Counted from the first letter of the stretch, positions 1 to 6,410 are shown. The stretch: DNA of 11,447 bases from Mariprofundaceae bacterium (GCA_030950825.1 JAUZQT010000023.1:1-11447), one strand, 5' to 3'. Numbers and translations are program-made. The notes: a model not told the origin generated them from the sequence alone.

Positions 1-1
1 A

Positions 2-217
2 TTGCAATTCAAGGCAGGCGAAAATCCTGAATCACTTGGGTTAACAGGTCAGGAAGTATTTAATATTTCAGGTGTGCAGGTGGGCGCAACAGAAGTAAGT
101 ATTACAGCAGGTGATGTGACATTCACCGCACAGGTGCGTATTGATACTCCGAAGGAGTGGGAGTATTACCAGCATGGTGGTATTTTACATTATGTGTTAC
201 GCCAATTAGCCGCGTAA
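2..217 (+). CDS. acnA: Aconitate hydratase A, C-terminal end (partial)
   Basis: This is the last 71 codons of aconitase, the [4Fe-4S] enzyme that isomerises citrate and isocitrate in the TCA cycle. The reading frame is open to the left edge, so the start lies outside the window. Recognition rests on the swivel-domain tail of the AcnA/IRP family: LGLTG near the beginning, then RIDTPKEWEYYQHGGILHYV, followed by LRQLAA and the stop. E. coli AcnA ends with the same pattern of RIDT, YYQ and GILHYV. The cluster cysteines and most active-site residues lie upstream and cannot be seen. The gene converges on ybiB and shares a terminator with it. Confidence 0.93.
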   Translation: MQFKAGENPESLGLTGQEVFNISGVQVGATEVSITAGDVTFTAQVRIDTPKEWEYYQHGGILHYVLRQLAA

Positions 218-242
218 CTTCTTTCGATTGATTGCATCATTG

Positions 243-268
243 AAAAGGCCTCCTTGTGAGGCCTTTTT
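243..268. terminator. Bidirectional intrinsic terminator between acnA and ybiB
   Basis: AAAAGGCCTC (243-252) pairs perfectly with GAGGCCTTTT (258-267) around a 5-nt loop. The arms give a T-run on the plus strand and a matching run on the minus strand, so one hairpin can end both convergent transcripts. The last base of the ybiB stop codon (267) falls inside the stem. Confidence 0.88.
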
Positions 269-1220
269 ATGTTGATAGCGAAGATTCTTTTCCTGCTGCC
301 CATAAAAAAGCGGATATCATGCGTTCAATGGTGGAAAGCTCTCGTGATGCACTGCGCTCTTTTTTCAGTGTCTCAAATCCTTCAAATAGTTGATTCAAAT
401 CATCAACGGCCTGTTTGGGGTAAGGTTGATGGCCACTATCGGGTAATTGAATATCAGAGATAGCTTGCCCGTGTTGCATTTTAACAAGCTTTTGCCGATC
501 TGCATAAAGCTCAGGCTCACCTTCTGCACCCATAAAAATCAGTGAACGGGTTTGTTTTAATGCGACATTGGCTTCGGCCATATAATCGGCATAAGGCGTG
601 TGAAAAAAGCCATTGAGTTGACCGTCGCATTGCATGGGATTGATCAACCGTGCTACCGTATTGGCAAAAGAGCGCACACCAAGGCGTGGGCGCAATTGAT
701 AAATACGATGCAAATCTGGCGATATTTCAGCCAAATCCATATATACCATGCCATCAATTTGCATGATACAATTTGCTTCAGCCAGTGTTTCAGCACGTTG
801 AACACCTTGCTGCTCAAGGATTTGCCAAGCAGTGATACGGCCTTCGATGTACTCAACCCCATGGATAAAAATTGGAATGCCTGCATCACGGGCTTGTAGT
901 GCTGCCGCAAGGTATGCGTGGGGAGCACGACGTTTTCCTGCATAACAGGGTAAATCAACGGCATTCTTGATTGCATTTTGACGATCGAAATGTGCGATAT
1001 GCTCACGTGTCGCTTCAACAAAACCCGCTAATTCTGCCGAGGTTTCGCCCTTCATACGTTGGGCAATGAGAAAAGCACCCAATTGCAATGGATCAGCATC
1101 GGGTTTGAGTAAAGCTGAAAAGATAAAACGCGCTTCTAGTTGATTTAAATGTTCCGAGCCATGTTGACCACGTGCAACACGTTTAATCAATGGTGCTATT
1201 TTTTCAGGGGAATCAATCAT
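267..1220 (-). CDS. ybiB: YbiB/TrpD2 family nucleic-acid-binding protein
   Basis: The 317-aa protein has the fold signature of anthranilate phosphoribosyltransferase (TrpD) but belongs to the TrpD2/YbiB branch (E. coli YbiB is about 320 aa). An N-terminal helical domain (about 1-70) is followed by the alpha/beta domain. CYAGKRR (92-98) sits where true TrpD enzymes carry their glycine-rich PRPP loop. GVRSFANTVARLINP (181-195) and GAEGEPEL (231-238) are the family's counterparts of other TrpD motifs. YbiB is known to bind DNA and RNA non-specifically rather than make tryptophan, and in E. coli it lies beside dinG under LexA control. Here it overlaps the end of cvfB by 8 bp (ATGATTGA), so the two are translationally coupled. 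The dinG/yoaA relative is only about 3 kb away but in another operon. The family call is firm; the cellular role is inferred. Confidence 0.88.
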   Translation of the reverse strand: MIDSPEKIAPLIKRVARGQHGSEHLNQLEARFIFSALLKPDADPLQLGAFLIAQRMKGETSAELAGFVEATREHIAHFDRQNAIKNAVDLPCYAGKRRAPHAYLAAALQARDAGIPIFIHGVEYIEGRITAWQILEQQGVQRAETLAEANCIMQIDGMVYMDLAEISPDLHRIYQLRPRLGVRSFANTVARLINPMQCDGQLNGFFHTPYADYMAEANVALKQTRSLIFMGAEGEPELYADRQKLVKMQHGQAISDIQLPDSGHQPYPKQAVDDLNQLFEGFETLKKERSASRELSTIERMISAFLWAAGKESSLST

Positions 1221-2145
1221 GCTTGGCTTTACCCCATACGTGTTTTGGAATATTGCGTGGTGTTTTAGTTTGTTTGGAAGCGGATGTGCTTGACTGCGTA
1301 GCTGTGATTGCTTTATCAGTATTCAAATAAATGCCATCTGGCTCTAAACGGATAAGATTTTTTTTGTAAAGTGTACCAATGGTTTTCTTAAACAGCCCTT
1401 TGCTTATATTTAAACGATCAAAAATAGCTTCGGAACTGCTCTTATCTGTTAATGGTAAGAAATCATCATGTTGTTGCAGCTGTTGAAGAATACGCTCAGC
1501 AGTATCATCCAATTTCTCGCGGGTGTTGAGATGCATGCAAATATCAATCTTTCCATCATCACGAACATGTTTGATAAAGCCGTTGAAACGCTCGCCGCGC
1601 TTTAATGGGCGGCTAACGCGCTGTTCATGAAGTAAGCCCCAATGGGTGTGATTGATAATAACTTTATAACCCAAATCAGTTTTATTGGCATTGAGTAAGG
1701 ATACTTCCTCGCCAAGCTTGAAATCTTCATCACTATCTTGAAATAGAAAGCTATCCAGCTTGGCTGAAGCGGCAATACGCCCACTTTGATCATCCATGTA
1801 CAGATAAACAATATACGATTTACCTTCTTCCATGGGGGGCTTTTGCTGATTGAAAGGAACCAGCAAATCCTTCATGAGTCCCCAATTGAGAAATGCGCCT
1901 GCTTTGTTGGTGGCAATACATTTCAGATAGGCGCATTCACCCACCATAGCATAGGGTGTTTCGGTGGTAGCTATGATGCGATCTTCTGAGTCATGATAAA
2001 GAAAAACATCAATATAATCACCAACATTGTATGCCTTTGGCAGATAGCGTAGGGGAAGAAGTATTTCCCCTAAAATTTTGCCATCAAGGTATAATCCGAA
2101 GTCCACTTCTTTGATTATTTTTAGTGCATTGATCTGTCCTATCAT
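1213..2145 (-). CDS. cvfB: CvfB/YitL family S1-domain RNA-binding protein
   Basis: This 310-aa protein matches the CvfB family (B. subtilis YitL about 300 aa; S. aureus CvfB), cytoplasmic RNA-binding proteins affecting post-transcriptional regulation. Three S1-like barrels can be followed: about residues 1-60, 65-130 (including GAFLNWGLMKDLLVPF) and 145-215 (GYKVIINHTHWGLLH, then IKHVRDDGKIDI). A winged-helix domain follows at about 227-274, ending in LIRLEPDGIYL. A Ser/Thr/Lys-rich tail (about 280-310) looks disordered. It starts 37 bp after the PilJ-domain gene and its stop overlaps the ybiB start, so the three genes are probably co-transcribed. The start is ATG with only a weak AGGA upstream. 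No target can be deduced. Confidence 0.87.
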   Translation of the reverse strand: MIGQINALKIIKEVDFGLYLDGKILGEILLPLRYLPKAYNVGDYIDVFLYHDSEDRIIATTETPYAMVGECAYLKCIATNKAGAFLNWGLMKDLLVPFNQQKPPMEEGKSYIVYLYMDDQSGRIAASAKLDSFLFQDSDEDFKLGEEVSLLNANKTDLGYKVIINHTHWGLLHEQRVSRPLKRGERFNGFIKHVRDDGKIDICMHLNTREKLDDTAERILQQLQQHDDFLPLTDKSSSEAIFDRLNISKGLFKKTIGTLYKKNLIRLEPDGIYLNTDKAITATQSSTSASKQTKTPRNIPKHVWGKAKHD

Positions 2146-2182
2146 GGCAGCGTAAATCCTTTGTAGCTATTGTATCAATACC

Positions 2183-2995
2183 TTAGTGTATGTTTGCGTA
2201 CATCGCTGTTATTTCATTTGTAAGGGATAATATGTGATCTGCAGAATCTGTAACTAATTTGACTTTAAAGCTTAGTACTGATGGGTCTACCTCATCACTT
2301 ACCATGCTAACAAGGCCATAAACACGCCATAATGCAGCAACTTCGCCCCACTTTTTTTTCAGTGCAGTTGTATTTACCTCTGCACTGGAAAGCTCTTCCA
2401 TGGCAACCTCAAAATCATGTGCGGCCAATTCTGCATCATGGGAAAATATTTCATCTTTGATTCCCCAAGCTTGAAGCATATAAAGGGCTGCGATACGTTG
2501 AGATAACATGCGTTGTCGTCCAGATAAATTCACCAATTTTGCACTGCTAAATCCAGCTGCTTCTTCGAGAGTTACAACAGCAGCGTGTGCCTGTTGTAAA
2601 AGTTTTTCAATTTTTAGACGAAGTGTGATGGCCACTTCTTTGGTGGGTGCGCGCGTTAGCATTTCTTTTATAGGCTCCCAAAGAAGACGCTCTTTTGCGA
2701 TGGCTTTGGCATAGGCCTGGCTGCTGGAAAATGATTCCAATAGCTTTAATTGCTTGCTGAATCGTGTGATTGCATTGTCCAGTTGCTGCTTGCTTTTTTT
2801 AGGTAATATCTGCATTCCCTGCATGGCGTATGCCTTTAGAATGCGCTGACTTAACATGCGTTGACTACCCGCAATGTTGATAGCCTCAGTCATACTCAAG
2901 TCTTCTGCGTTGGCTTGCTCAGGCGAAATGGTTACTGCAAGCATCATTATTATTAAACTTGATAAAAAAGCTTTCCCCAAAATATATTTAAGCAT
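2183..2995 (-). CDS. Secreted protein with two PilJ/NarX-type N-terminal domains
   Basis: The 270-aa product begins with a Sec signal peptide: a hydrophobic core at about residues 8-22 and a likely cleavage after ANA (residue 30). No further membrane segment follows, so it should be periplasmic. It contains two copies of the helical domain known as the 'type IV pili methyl-accepting chemotaxis transducer N-term' family. Each copy is marked by the same box: AGSQRMLSQRI (42-52) and SGRQRMLSQRI (158-168). The box resembles the P-box by which the NarX/NarQ sensors bind nitrate or nitrite, but here no kinase, HAMP or methyl-accepting part is attached. The protein could be a stand-alone periplasmic ligand-binding or accessory protein; the ligand is unknown. 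The start is ATG at 2995 with GGAG seven bases upstream. Confidence 0.82.
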   Translation of the reverse strand: MLKYILGKAFLSSLIIMMLAVTISPEQANAEDLSMTEAINIAGSQRMLSQRILKAYAMQGMQILPKKSKQQLDNAITRFSKQLKLLESFSSSQAYAKAIAKERLLWEPIKEMLTRAPTKEVAITLRLKIEKLLQQAHAAVVTLEEAAGFSSAKLVNLSGRQRMLSQRIAALYMLQAWGIKDEIFSHDAELAAHDFEVAMEELSSAEVNTTALKKKWGEVAALWRVYGLVSMVSDEVDPSVLSFKVKLVTDSADHILSLTNEITAMYANIH

Positions 2996-3082
2996 CGTGA
3001 TTCTCCATCTTATCCAGATTTAGCGCAGATGAAACTTTTCCACCCCATGATATGAAACATCTATTACAGGCTGAAAAAGCTT

Positions 3083-3096
3083 CATTTGCTCATTTG
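3083..3096 (-). repeat. Pair of inverted CAAATG boxes, 8 bp apart
   Basis: CATTTG occurs at 3083-3088 and 3091-3096. Read on the minus strand these are two CAAATG boxes separated by 2 bp, the same box and the same 8-bp pitch as the larger array at 3227-3280 but in opposite orientation. They lie 88-101 bp upstream of the PilJ-domain gene. Two short copies could be chance; their shared period with the main array is what makes them worth noting. Confidence 0.45.
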
Positions 3097-3226
3097 TTTC
3101 ATGTTAAAAAGTAAAAAACCTTTGTGAACCCCATTGTATTGTGAGCACCCAGCGCATACTACGCTTTAAGTAATATGTTTTGTATCTTTTATATGTTTTA
3201 AAAGAGGTAGTTTAGAGCCAATGTAT

Positions 3227-3280
3227 CAAATGTGTAAATGCGCAAATGTATAAATATACAAATGATAATATGAATTAATG
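3227..3280 (+). repeat. 8-bp-period array of YAAATG boxes, candidate centromere or operator for the RHH protein
   Basis: Boxes of 6 bp separated by 2 bp run in exact register: CAAATG (3227), TAAATG (3235), CAAATG (3243), TAAATA (3251) and CAAATG (3259). Two weaker units follow: AATATG (3267) and TTAATG (3275). The first five alternate C and T at the first base. Ribbon-helix-helix partition proteins typically bind short tandem boxes of 7-8 bp pitch located just upstream of their own parA gene, where the array acts as both centromere and autoregulatory operator. The array ends 53 bp before the parA start and the next gene encodes an RHH protein, so the pairing is natural. Binding itself is inference. 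Confidence 0.7.
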
Positions 3281-3333
3281 ATGTATTGAATATACGTCTT
3301 GTATATGCTTAAATCCGCCATTGTGGAGGGGAT

Positions 3334-3972
3334 ATGAAAATTATTACTGTCATGAACCAAAAGGGCGGGGTTGGTAAAACAACGTTGGCTTTATCACTGG
3401 CCGCACGTTGGCATTTGGCTGGTCATTCTGTATCCATTGTAGACGCTGATCCACAGCAAGCATCGGTATTTTGGAAAAGGCAACAAGCAGAGGATAGCGC
3501 ATTGGCTGGTATTGATGTATACTCAGTAAGATTACCTGCTGAAATTCGAGGCAGTAAAAACTTAAACAGTGACTACGTTATTGTGGATACACCAGGAACA
3601 GATAAAATGATTGTGAGATCAGCAGTAAATGTTTCAGATGCGTTGCTGATTCCAGTGCAGCCATCTTCGTTGGATGTACAGGCTTCTGCGCCTACGGTGC
3701 AAGCAGCACTGGCAACGGGTAAGCCTGTCGCTTATTTGGTCAATCGCTTTGTTTCCCATAGCCAGCTAGGAAATGATATGGTCAAACTGTTGGAACGCAC
3801 GTCTGTTACTGTGTTGCGTAGGGTCATGGGGCAATACCAAGCATTCCCGCGCTCTATTGGTGTAGGTGAAACGCCAAGTACTATGTTCTCTGGTGGTGCA
3901 GCGTGCCGGAATATCGAATCGGTAGGTCAGGTGGTCGATACTTGGTTGGAGGGTGAGCATGAAAAAAATTAG
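3334..3972 (+). CDS. parA: ParA/ParF-type partition ATPase (short, type Ib)
   Basis: This 212-aa deviant Walker-type ATPase has the P-loop KGGVGKTT at residues 10-17, with the signature lysine K10 that reaches across the dimer. The A' motif VDADPQQ is at 36-42 and Walker B VIVDTPG at 82-88. ATP-bound dimers of this family sit on nucleoid DNA and move cargo bound through a partner protein. The length and the lack of an N-terminal HTH domain match plasmid type Ib ParA proteins such as TP228 ParF (about 206 aa), not chromosomal Soj (about 250-260 aa) or large P1-type ParA. GGAGGGG at 3325-3331 is a strong ribosome site just before the ATG. The next gene, overlapping by 14 bp, is the expected RHH partner. 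Cargo could be a DNA locus or another structure. Confidence 0.88.
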   Translation: MKIITVMNQKGGVGKTTLALSLAARWHLAGHSVSIVDADPQQASVFWKRQQAEDSALAGIDVYSVRLPAEIRGSKNLNSDYVIVDTPGTDKMIVRSAVNVSDALLIPVQPSSLDVQASAPTVQAALATGKPVAYLVNRFVSHSQLGNDMVKLLERTSVTVLRRVMGQYQAFPRSIGVGETPSTMFSGGAACRNIESVGQVVDTWLEGEHEKN

Positions 3973-4204
3973 TGTGGGTGGTTTGGGTGATGCAGTGCAT
4001 CGTGTCATGACACAAGTTATTCATCAAGATGGTGCTGAATCACAAACTCAGCGTCGGGTACGTGAATCCAGCGGAGAGCTTTTGAAGCGTTTGAATATTG
4101 AGTTGCCCGAGGATGTGCACAAAGAGTTGAAATTAGAGTCTGTGATGAAAGGTATATCAATGCGCCAACTGATTGAAGAGATGTTGCGAGCACGGTATCG
4201 ATAA
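3959..4204 (+). CDS. Small ribbon-helix-helix protein, ParG-like partner of ParA
   Basis: The product is 81 aa from the ATG at 3959. A GTG six bases earlier (3953) is also in frame, but it directly abuts the GGAGG ribosome site at 3948-3952, whereas the ATG sits at proper spacing, so the ATG is preferred. The N-terminal half is polar and Arg-rich (QTQRRVRESSGE), likely flexible. The C-terminal half has the RHH pattern: a beta strand around RLNIELPE, a helix over DVHKELKLESVMKG, then ISMRQLIEEMLRARYR. ParG of plasmid TP228 (76 aa) has the same plan: a mobile N-terminal tail that stimulates the ATPase and an RHH DNA-binding core. It follows parA with overlap and precedes the helicase by 15 bp. 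It probably binds the YAAATG array upstream of parA. Confidence 0.72.
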   Translation: MKKISVGGLGDAVHRVMTQVIHQDGAESQTQRRVRESSGELLKRLNIELPEDVHKELKLESVMKGISMRQLIEEMLRARYR

Positions 4205-4205
4205 T

Positions 4206-4222
4206 GAAGGAAGCTGCTGTTG
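4206..4222 (+). promoter_or_regulatory. Ribosome binding site that decides the TTG start of the helicase gene
   Basis: AAGGAAG follows the RHH stop codon and ends about 7 bases before TTG at 4220, which opens the helicase frame. An ATG at 4204-4206 overlaps the stop codon but reads only eight codons before a stop in another frame, so it is not the helicase start. Confidence 0.6.
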
Positions 4223-6088
4223 GGAACTAAAACGAGCGATTTTGTTACTCAGATAGAAAAAGATTTTGATTGTCATTCCGCTCTAGCAGCTGGTCTTGCA
4301 GCTTATGTATACCGTGAAGAACAGGTTAAACTGGCAGTGGAAATTGCTGAATGTTTTGATCAGGGCAATGTGTTGCTGGCTGAAGCAGAAACAGGTACAG
4401 GTAAAACACTGGCCTATTTGATTCCAGCCTTGCGTTTTGATGGCAAAGTATTGATTTCCACGCATACAAAATCTTTACAGAATCAATTGGTGCACCGTGA
4501 TATTCCAGCGGTAACAAAGGCCATGGGAGTGCGTCGAAAAATCGCCTTGTTAAAAGGTCGAAGCAATTATTTATGTCCGTTTCGTTTGCAGAAAAGTTTA
4601 ACGGCTGCAAGTTTGGAATTATGGACTAGGAAATCGTTGTTAAGGGTTGTGAAGTGGGCTGAAGGAAGTGTCGATGGCGATCTTTCCACATTATCGTTTG
4701 ACCCTTTTGAAAAAGGTGTTGGCGCGATGATCACAGCAACGGCCGATCAATGCAGTGGTTCGAAGTGCCCTGAATTTAAAAAATGCCCTTTGATGAAAGC
4801 CCGTGAAAAAGCCATGCAGGCAGATATTGTAGTATCAAATCATGCCTTGTTATTGGCAGATGCCGCACTTAAATCGGGAGATTTTGGTGAATTGCTGCCG
4901 CAATTTGATGTTTATATTCTTGATGAGGCACACAGTCTGCCCGATGTGGCATGCCAACATTTTGGCATCCAGCTTGCACGCATGCATTTGATTAGCTGGC
5001 TGAATGACTTTCAAAAACTTTTGGATGAGCTTGGTGATGAGGATGATCTTAAGCAGCAAACATTAAAAACAGGTCGTGTATTGTTGTCCTCTTGGCTTGA
5101 GTCAGGCTTAGATAAGGTGGCAGAATCTTGGCAATTACTGGTGGATTTTTCGGCAAGTAGAGCAGAGCGCAATGAGGATTTGGCAAAAATATCGGAACGA
5201 GCTGAAAAACTTTCCCAAGATATGCAAGCGCTTCAAACAGCACCAGAAGGCTTTGTAGCTTGGACTGAGGGGGAAGGGGAGTTTAAGCGCTATTTGCTTG
5301 CGCCGATTGAAACGGGATCGGTTTTGGATGAACATTTGTGGGTACGTACTGCTTCTTTTGTATTGCTTTCAGCGACACTACGGGTCTCTGGCCATTTTGA
5401 TTATGCGCGTGAACGCTTAGGGCTGCAGAATGCTAGGGAAGTTTTTCATAGCTCGCCATTTGACTATGATCAGCAAGCTTTAACTTATTTGCCACGGCAC
5501 CTGCCAGATCCGCGTAGTGATGCGGGTAAAGATGCTCAGCTGGAAGAAATGATTCGTTTATTAAATGCCTCACAAGGGCGTGCTTTTGTGCTGTTTACTT
5601 CATGGTCAGCATTATCGTATATGGGAGAAGGTTTAAGCAAACGTTTGCAATGGCCTGTATTGATTCAGGGAAAAAGCGGGAGTCGTGATGCGATTCTTGA
5701 GAAGTTTCGCGAGGATACCCATTCTATTTTATGTGGGACGAGAAGTTTCTGGGAAGGGGTCGATGTACCCGGTGAGACTTTATCCATGGTGATTGTTGAT
5801 AAAGTTCCTTTTGCACCACCAAGTGACCCATTGCTCAAGGCACGCATTGCCCTTTGCGAAGAAAGAGGTGGAAATGGTTTTATGGATATTCAGTTGCCTG
5901 AAGCTATTGCTGTGTTGCGGCAAGGAGTAGGGCGTTTAATTCGTTCTAACTCAGATCGTGGCGTGATGGCAATCCTAGATTCACGTTTGTATCACAAACG
6001 TTATGGTCGGGATGTGGCATACAATCTTCCGCCTGCACGTATTGTGGATGATATTGTTGAAGTGCGTTGTTTTTTTGAGGCTCCTTGA
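4220..6088 (+). CDS. yoaA: Fe-S cluster DNA helicase, DinG/YoaA (XPD-like) family
   Basis: This 622-aa superfamily 2 helicase is close in length and motif layout to E. coli YoaA (about 636 aa), a 5'-to-3' XPD-like helicase active in replication and repair. Visible motifs are a YREEQ element (31-35), Walker A AETGTGKT (56-63), DEAH (235-238), SATLR (motif III), SFWEGVDVPG and the motif VI segment QGVGRLIRSNSDRG. Four cysteines fit the [4Fe-4S] cluster: C119 in SNYLC, then C178, C183 and C189 in QCSGSKCPEFKKCP. There is no exonuclease domain, unlike Gram-positive DinG. YoaA is preferred over E. coli-type DinG (about 716 aa) on length and on the LKGRSNYLC and GSKCP motifs. The start is TTG, 15 bp behind the RHH gene, so it is probably co-transcribed with parA and the RHH gene. 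No SOS box was seen. Confidence 0.9.
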   Translation: MGTKTSDFVTQIEKDFDCHSALAAGLAAYVYREEQVKLAVEIAECFDQGNVLLAEAETGTGKTLAYLIPALRFDGKVLISTHTKSLQNQLVHRDIPAVTKAMGVRRKIALLKGRSNYLCPFRLQKSLTAASLELWTRKSLLRVVKWAEGSVDGDLSTLSFDPFEKGVGAMITATADQCSGSKCPEFKKCPLMKAREKAMQADIVVSNHALLLADAALKSGDFGELLPQFDVYILDEAHSLPDVACQHFGIQLARMHLISWLNDFQKLLDELGDEDDLKQQTLKTGRVLLSSWLESGLDKVAESWQLLVDFSASRAERNEDLAKISERAEKLSQDMQALQTAPEGFVAWTEGEGEFKRYLLAPIETGSVLDEHLWVRTASFVLLSATLRVSGHFDYARERLGLQNAREVFHSSPFDYDQQALTYLPRHLPDPRSDAGKDAQLEEMIRLLNASQGRAFVLFTSWSALSYMGEGLSKRLQWPVLIQGKSGSRDAILEKFREDTHSILCGTRSFWEGVDVPGETLSMVIVDKVPFAPPSDPLLKARIALCEERGGNGFMDIQLPEAIAVLRQGVGRLIRSNSDRGVMAILDSRLYHKRYGRDVAYNLPPARIVDDIVEVRCFFEAP

Positions 6089-6110
6089 TGAAACTGAAGT
6101 TGAATGCGTA

Positions 6111-6138
6111 TTGAATTACGTTGATTTTCTGTTATAGT
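6111..6138 (+). promoter_or_regulatory. Candidate sigma-70 promoter for a small RNA
   Basis: TTGAAT (6111-6116) and TATAGT (6133-6138) are separated by 16 bp. Both are good matches to the consensus and lie just after the helicase stop codon. Transcription would begin near 6144-6146. Confidence 0.5.
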
Positions 6139-6144
6139 GCGAAA

Positions 6145-6240
6145 AAATTTATAGCTTCCCTGAATGGTGCATTAAACCATTCAACTGGCTTTAGACGTTA
6201 TCTGAAAAAGGGAGTTGCGAGAAATCGTGACTCCTTTTTT
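6145..6240 (+). ncRNA. Candidate small RNA of about 96 nt ending in a GAAA-capped terminator
   Basis: The interval runs from the predicted start below a sigma-70-like promoter to a strong intrinsic terminator. The first hairpin is TGAATGGT (6161-6168) with ACCATTCA (6176-6183), 8 perfect pairs and a 7-nt loop. A single-stranded stretch follows, then the terminator. No open frame of useful length is present. I do not recognise the family. An alternative is that this is only the 3' untranslated region of the helicase operon, but the terminator lies 117 nt beyond the stop codon and the promoter-like boxes lie between them. Confidence 0.45.
6205..6240 (+). terminator. Intrinsic terminator with GAAA tetraloop
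   Basis: GGAGT (6211-6215) pairs with ACTCC (6230-6234). The stem continues through two wobble pairs and CGA/TCG to a GAAA loop at 6221-6224. Outside it, AAAAAG (6205-6210) can pair with the T-run at 6235-6240. It would stop the helicase operon and any small RNA starting within the gap. Confidence 0.8.
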
Positions 6241-6249
6241 AATTTATAA

Positions 6250-6410
6250 CCTAGATCCTGCAAGTGTTTGTGCGTGCAGAGTGTAAGGTATTGGTTTACA
6301 TGGCGTATTGAAAAAATACGTAGCCACCTTATTGCCAATGGTGTTTTTTCAATAGTCCAAGTGAATCAAGAGCTTGCGCTATGTATGTGCAAACACTTGC
6401 AGGATCTAGC
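6250..6410 (+). repeat. 161-bp palindromic element with 20-bp perfect inverted repeats (MITE-like, long RNA hairpin)
   Basis: The outer arms 6251-6270 (CTAGATCCTGCAAGTGTTTG) and 6390-6409 are perfect reverse complements. Complementarity continues without a gap through 6271-6305 against 6355-6389, then through 6306-6319 (TATTGAAAAAATAC) against 6341-6354, leaving a 21-nt apex. Over 69 positions as plus-strand RNA I count 54 Watson-Crick pairs, 9 G-U pairs and 6 mismatches. The element is flanked by TATAA at 6245-6249 and 6411-6415, as a target-site duplication would be. It has no protein-coding content. It resembles ERIC/MITE-type bacterial palindromes in size and form, but I do not recognise the sequence. 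Confidence 0.72.

Larger units (their letters stand above)
2996..3333. promoter_or_regulatory. Divergent intergenic region, 338 bp, with candidate partition-protein sites
   Basis: No credible gene is visible. The region serves the PilJ-domain gene to the left and the parA operon to the right. It is AT-rich and holds two clusters of YAAATG boxes on an 8-bp period, annotated separately. ATGAAAC also occurs at 3029-3035 and 3052-3058, and inverted at 3096-3102. I found no convincing pair of sigma-70 -35 and -10 boxes for either gene and no LexA-type palindrome. Confidence 0.6.

Noticed and set aside
653..1021. A 122-codon minus-strand frame inside ybiB
   Set aside because: It is an alternative frame of the clearly recognisable ybiB gene and has no domain match.
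3227..3280. CRISPR-like or simple microsatellite reading of the octamer array
   Set aside because: Units are far too short for CRISPR, and the variable 2-bp spacers with a conserved 6-bp box do not look like slippage repeats; protein-binding boxes fit better.
2996..3333. LexA/SOS box controlling the parA-helicase operon
   Set aside because: DinG relatives are often SOS-regulated, so I looked for CTGT-N8-ACAG palindromes here and found none.
3334..3972. Chromosomal Soj/ParA or carboxysome-positioning McdA
   Set aside because: The protein is too short for Soj, is paired with an RHH protein rather than ParB, and no carboxysome genes are nearby.
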